A stretch of DNA of 32,968 nucleotides from a virus. The notes beneath the pieces were generated by a model, which made no database searches, had not been told where the DNA came from, and saw nothing but the letters and a program-made list of their open reading frames with translations. A program made the translations under genes and the position numbers. Within the stretch, counting starts at the first letter, position 1. Each line of letters opens with the position of its first letter. The stretch spans positions 1 through 32,968 of the IMG/VR virus record IMGVR_UViG_3300048026_000308; one strand, written 5' to 3'. Shown here piece after piece: positions 31,511 to 32,968 of this stretch.

Positions 31511-32178
31511 TGAAAATTAGTAATGAAACAAGAGACGTTCTAAAAAACTTCTCAACCATAAACTCGGGTATACGAGTTAAAACTGGAAATAAACTCGAAA
31601 CTATTTCTAACATGAAAAACATTCTTGCGATTGCTACAATCGAAGAATCATTCCCACAGGATTTTGCAATATATAATTTGCCAGAGTTCTTGGGTGCAAC
31701 TTCTTTGTTAGACGACCCCGAGTTTAATTTCAACCCCGAAAAATTGTCGGTAGAAGACACCAATTCAAAGATGGATTATTTTTATGCATCTGAAGGAATG
31801 GTTGTTGCACCCGAGAAAATGATAACCATGCCTTCTTCAGAAGTGTCATTCACGATAACATCAACTCTATTAACAGACTTACAGAAAGCATCTAGTGTTC
31901 TAGGTGTCAATGATTTAGTTTTAGAATCTGATGGAACTGCTGTCACACTTACTGTAAAGGACAAAAAGAATGCAACATCAAATACATTTAGTAGAACGGT
32001 TGCAGAAGGTAATGGAGATAAATACCAAATGAATTTCAAGATTGAGAATCTAAAAATTCTAACAGGTAACTATGAAGTGCAAGTTTCCTCAAAAGGAATA
32101 TCACACTTTAAAAATACAGATGTTGAAGTTGAGTACTTCATTGCATTAGAACCCGATAGTTCTTATACAGCATCTTAA
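31510..32178 (+). CDS. gp45: Sliding clamp gp45
   Basis: A 222-residue DNA polymerase processivity clamp (228 in T4). I use ATG 31510 (TGATG overlap, AAGGAG at about 31494) instead of a GTG one codon earlier. The opening MKISNETRDVLKNFSTINSG, with FAIYNLPEFLGATSLLDDPE and the ending VEYFIALEPDSS, matches T4-like gp45. It forms a trimeric ring loaded by gp44/gp62 and serves as coactivator of gp55-dependent late transcription. It is followed by a structured leader and gp44, as in T4. Confidence 0.95.
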   Translation: MKISNETRDVLKNFSTINSGIRVKTGNKLETISNMKNILAIATIEESFPQDFAIYNLPEFLGATSLLDDPEFNFNPEKLSVEDTNSKMDYFYASEGMVVAPEKMITMPSSEVSFTITSTLLTDLQKASSVLGVNDLVLESDGTAVTLTVKDKKNATSNTFSRTVAEGNGDKYQMNFKIENLKILTGNYEVQVSSKGISHFKNTDVEVEYFIALEPDSSYTAS

Positions 32179-32224
32179 GTTGTTTGGAGTGATTAAAGTT
32201 CAAGTCTCAACTATTATCACGGGA

Positions 32225-32251
32225 GCAGTCCAACTCATCATGGTGGACTGT
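32225..32251 (+). promoter_or_regulatory. Leader hairpin between gp45 and gp44
   Basis: CAGTCCA (32226-32232) pairs with TGGACTG (32244-32250), extended by one G-U pair. The loop contains ACTC, which could pair with GAGT at 32269-32272, part of the GGGGAG candidate ribosome binding site of gp44. Such a pseudoknot would hide that site. The gap of 106 bases holds no gene. A translational control element is plausible, since this cluster is translationally repressed in T4, but the pairing is only a paper prediction. Confidence 0.45.
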
Positions 32252-32284
32252 ACTAGAAACTCGGTGGGGAGTATCTAACTTATT

Positions 32285-32968
32285 ATGAACGAATTTTTAT
32301 ACGTAGAAAAGTATCGACCACAAAAGATTGAGGAAACGATACTACCAAAAGAATTTCACGACCAATTTTTGGAGTTTGTCAAACAGGGAGAGATTCCTAA
32401 TCTTTTACTTTGTGGTTCTGCAGGTGTTGGTAAAACAACTGTTGCTAGGGCTCTCTGTAATGAGTTAGGTGCAGACTTTATTGTAATCAATGGTTCTGAT
32501 GAAGGTAGACTTATTGATACCTTAAGAACTAAAATCAAAAACTTTGCAAGTACTGTTTCATTGGGAGGTGGCCCAAAGGTCGTTATCCTTGATGAGGCAG
32601 ATTACATTTCTGCAGAATCAGTGCAACCTGCACTTAGAGCATTCATAGAAGAGTTCTCTTCTAACTGTAGATTTATCTTTACTTGTAATTACAAAAACAG
32701 AATCATACCTGCATTACATTCAAGAACAACAGTCATTGATTTTAAAATTGCACCAAAAGAAAAACCAGTACTTGCACAAAAGATGTTATTAAGATGTAAA
32801 AGTATTTGTCATATCGAAAACATAGAAGCAGACGAAAAGGTTCTTGCAGAATTAGTTATGAGATTCTTTCCCGACTTCAGAAGAGTTCTGAATGAGATTC
32901 AGAGATATGGTGTTGGTGGTGTTATTGATTCGGGTATACTATCATCTTTGTCAGAAGAGAAGTTCACC
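32285..32968 (+). CDS. gp44: Clamp loader large subunit gp44, 3'-truncated by window edge
   Basis: The frame runs open from ATG 32285 to the window end, giving 228 of about 320 expected residues. The opening MNEFLYVEKYRPQKIEETIL, Walker A GSAGVGKT at 44-51, DEAD at 103-106 and LHSRTT (arginine-finger region, R146) identify the T4-like clamp loader ATPase. With gp62 it opens and loads the gp45 clamp. It contains ADYISAESVQPALRAFIEEF, a typical sensor-helix segment. The C-terminal collar domain lies beyond the window. Confidence 0.95.
   Translation, partial: MNEFLYVEKYRPQKIEETILPKEFHDQFLEFVKQGEIPNLLLCGSAGVGKTTVARALCNELGADFIVINGSDEGRLIDTLRTKIKNFASTVSLGGGPKVVILDEADYISAESVQPALRAFIEEFSSNCRFIFTCNYKNRIIPALHSRTTVIDFKIAPKEKPVLAQKMLLRCKSICHIENIEADEKVLAELVMRFFPDFRRVLNEIQRYGVGGVIDSGILSSLSEEKFT

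Noticed and set aside
1-32968. tRNA genes, CRISPR arrays, insertion sequences, self-splicing introns or homing endonucleases
   Set aside because: I saw no cloverleaf, repeat-spacer pattern or transposase, and the genes most often interrupted in T4-like phages (gp17, gp20, gp23) are intact here.

Overview
The window is a contiguous piece of a T4-like (Tevenvirinae-type) myovirus genome. It is AT-rich and tightly packed: almost every gene lies on the + strand, and many stop and start codons overlap (TAATG, ATGA, GTGA). Protein wording resembles T4-like marine phages (cyanophages and pelagimyophages) more than coliphage T4. Examples are a peptide deformylase, a CobS-like AAA+ protein, several 2-oxoglutarate/Fe(II) oxygenases, and small conserved marine-phage proteins. 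No photosynthesis genes are present. A heterotrophic marine proteobacterial host is my inference and is not proven by the sequence.

Layout. 1-1760: tail end of an accessory/structural block (DUF6065-like protein, oxygenase, membrane-anchored coiled-coil protein). 1769-14574: the morphogenesis block in T4 order, gp13-14-15-16-17-18-19-20-67-68-21-22-23, with NATAAATA late promoters at several points and a strong terminator after the major capsid gene. 14514-15011: a 498-base gap without a + strand gene. It contains the only minus-strand transcription signals in the window: an early-type promoter and a terminator hairpin that also reads in that direction, enclosing what looks like a decayed gene or an unrecognised RNA. 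15012-16377: small conserved proteins, a cysteine-cluster protein and a tail-tube-like protein. 16371-19373: recombination genes uvsY and uvsW with an embedded oxygenase. 19459-20476: an unusual cassette of a membrane-anchored cytochrome c and four tiny proteins, at least three of them with a hydrophobic segment. 20540-23963: late sigma factor gp55 and the gp47/gp46 recombination nuclease. 23976-26255: nuclease-like protein, peptide deformylase and an overlapping oxygenase. 26258-31510: three early units driven by near-identical TTGACA-18-TATACT promoters, carrying small unknown proteins, a HExxH plus VWA-like protein and its probable AAA+ partner (CobS-like). 31510-32968: sliding clamp gp45 and the start of clamp loader gp44, which runs off the window.

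How it fits together. Early promoters drive replication, recombination and host-takeover genes. gp55, normally helped by the clamp gp45, would redirect host RNA polymerase to the NATAAATA promoters in front of head and tail genes. UvsY, UvsW and gp46/47 supply recombination-dependent replication, feeding DNA to the gp16/gp17 packaging motor on the gp20 portal. The cytochrome c cassette, oxygenases and deformylase are accessory functions likely to alter host metabolism during infection. The points that most deserve a second look are the cytochrome c cassette, the minus-strand unit after gp23, and the AAA+/VWA-metallopeptidase pair.
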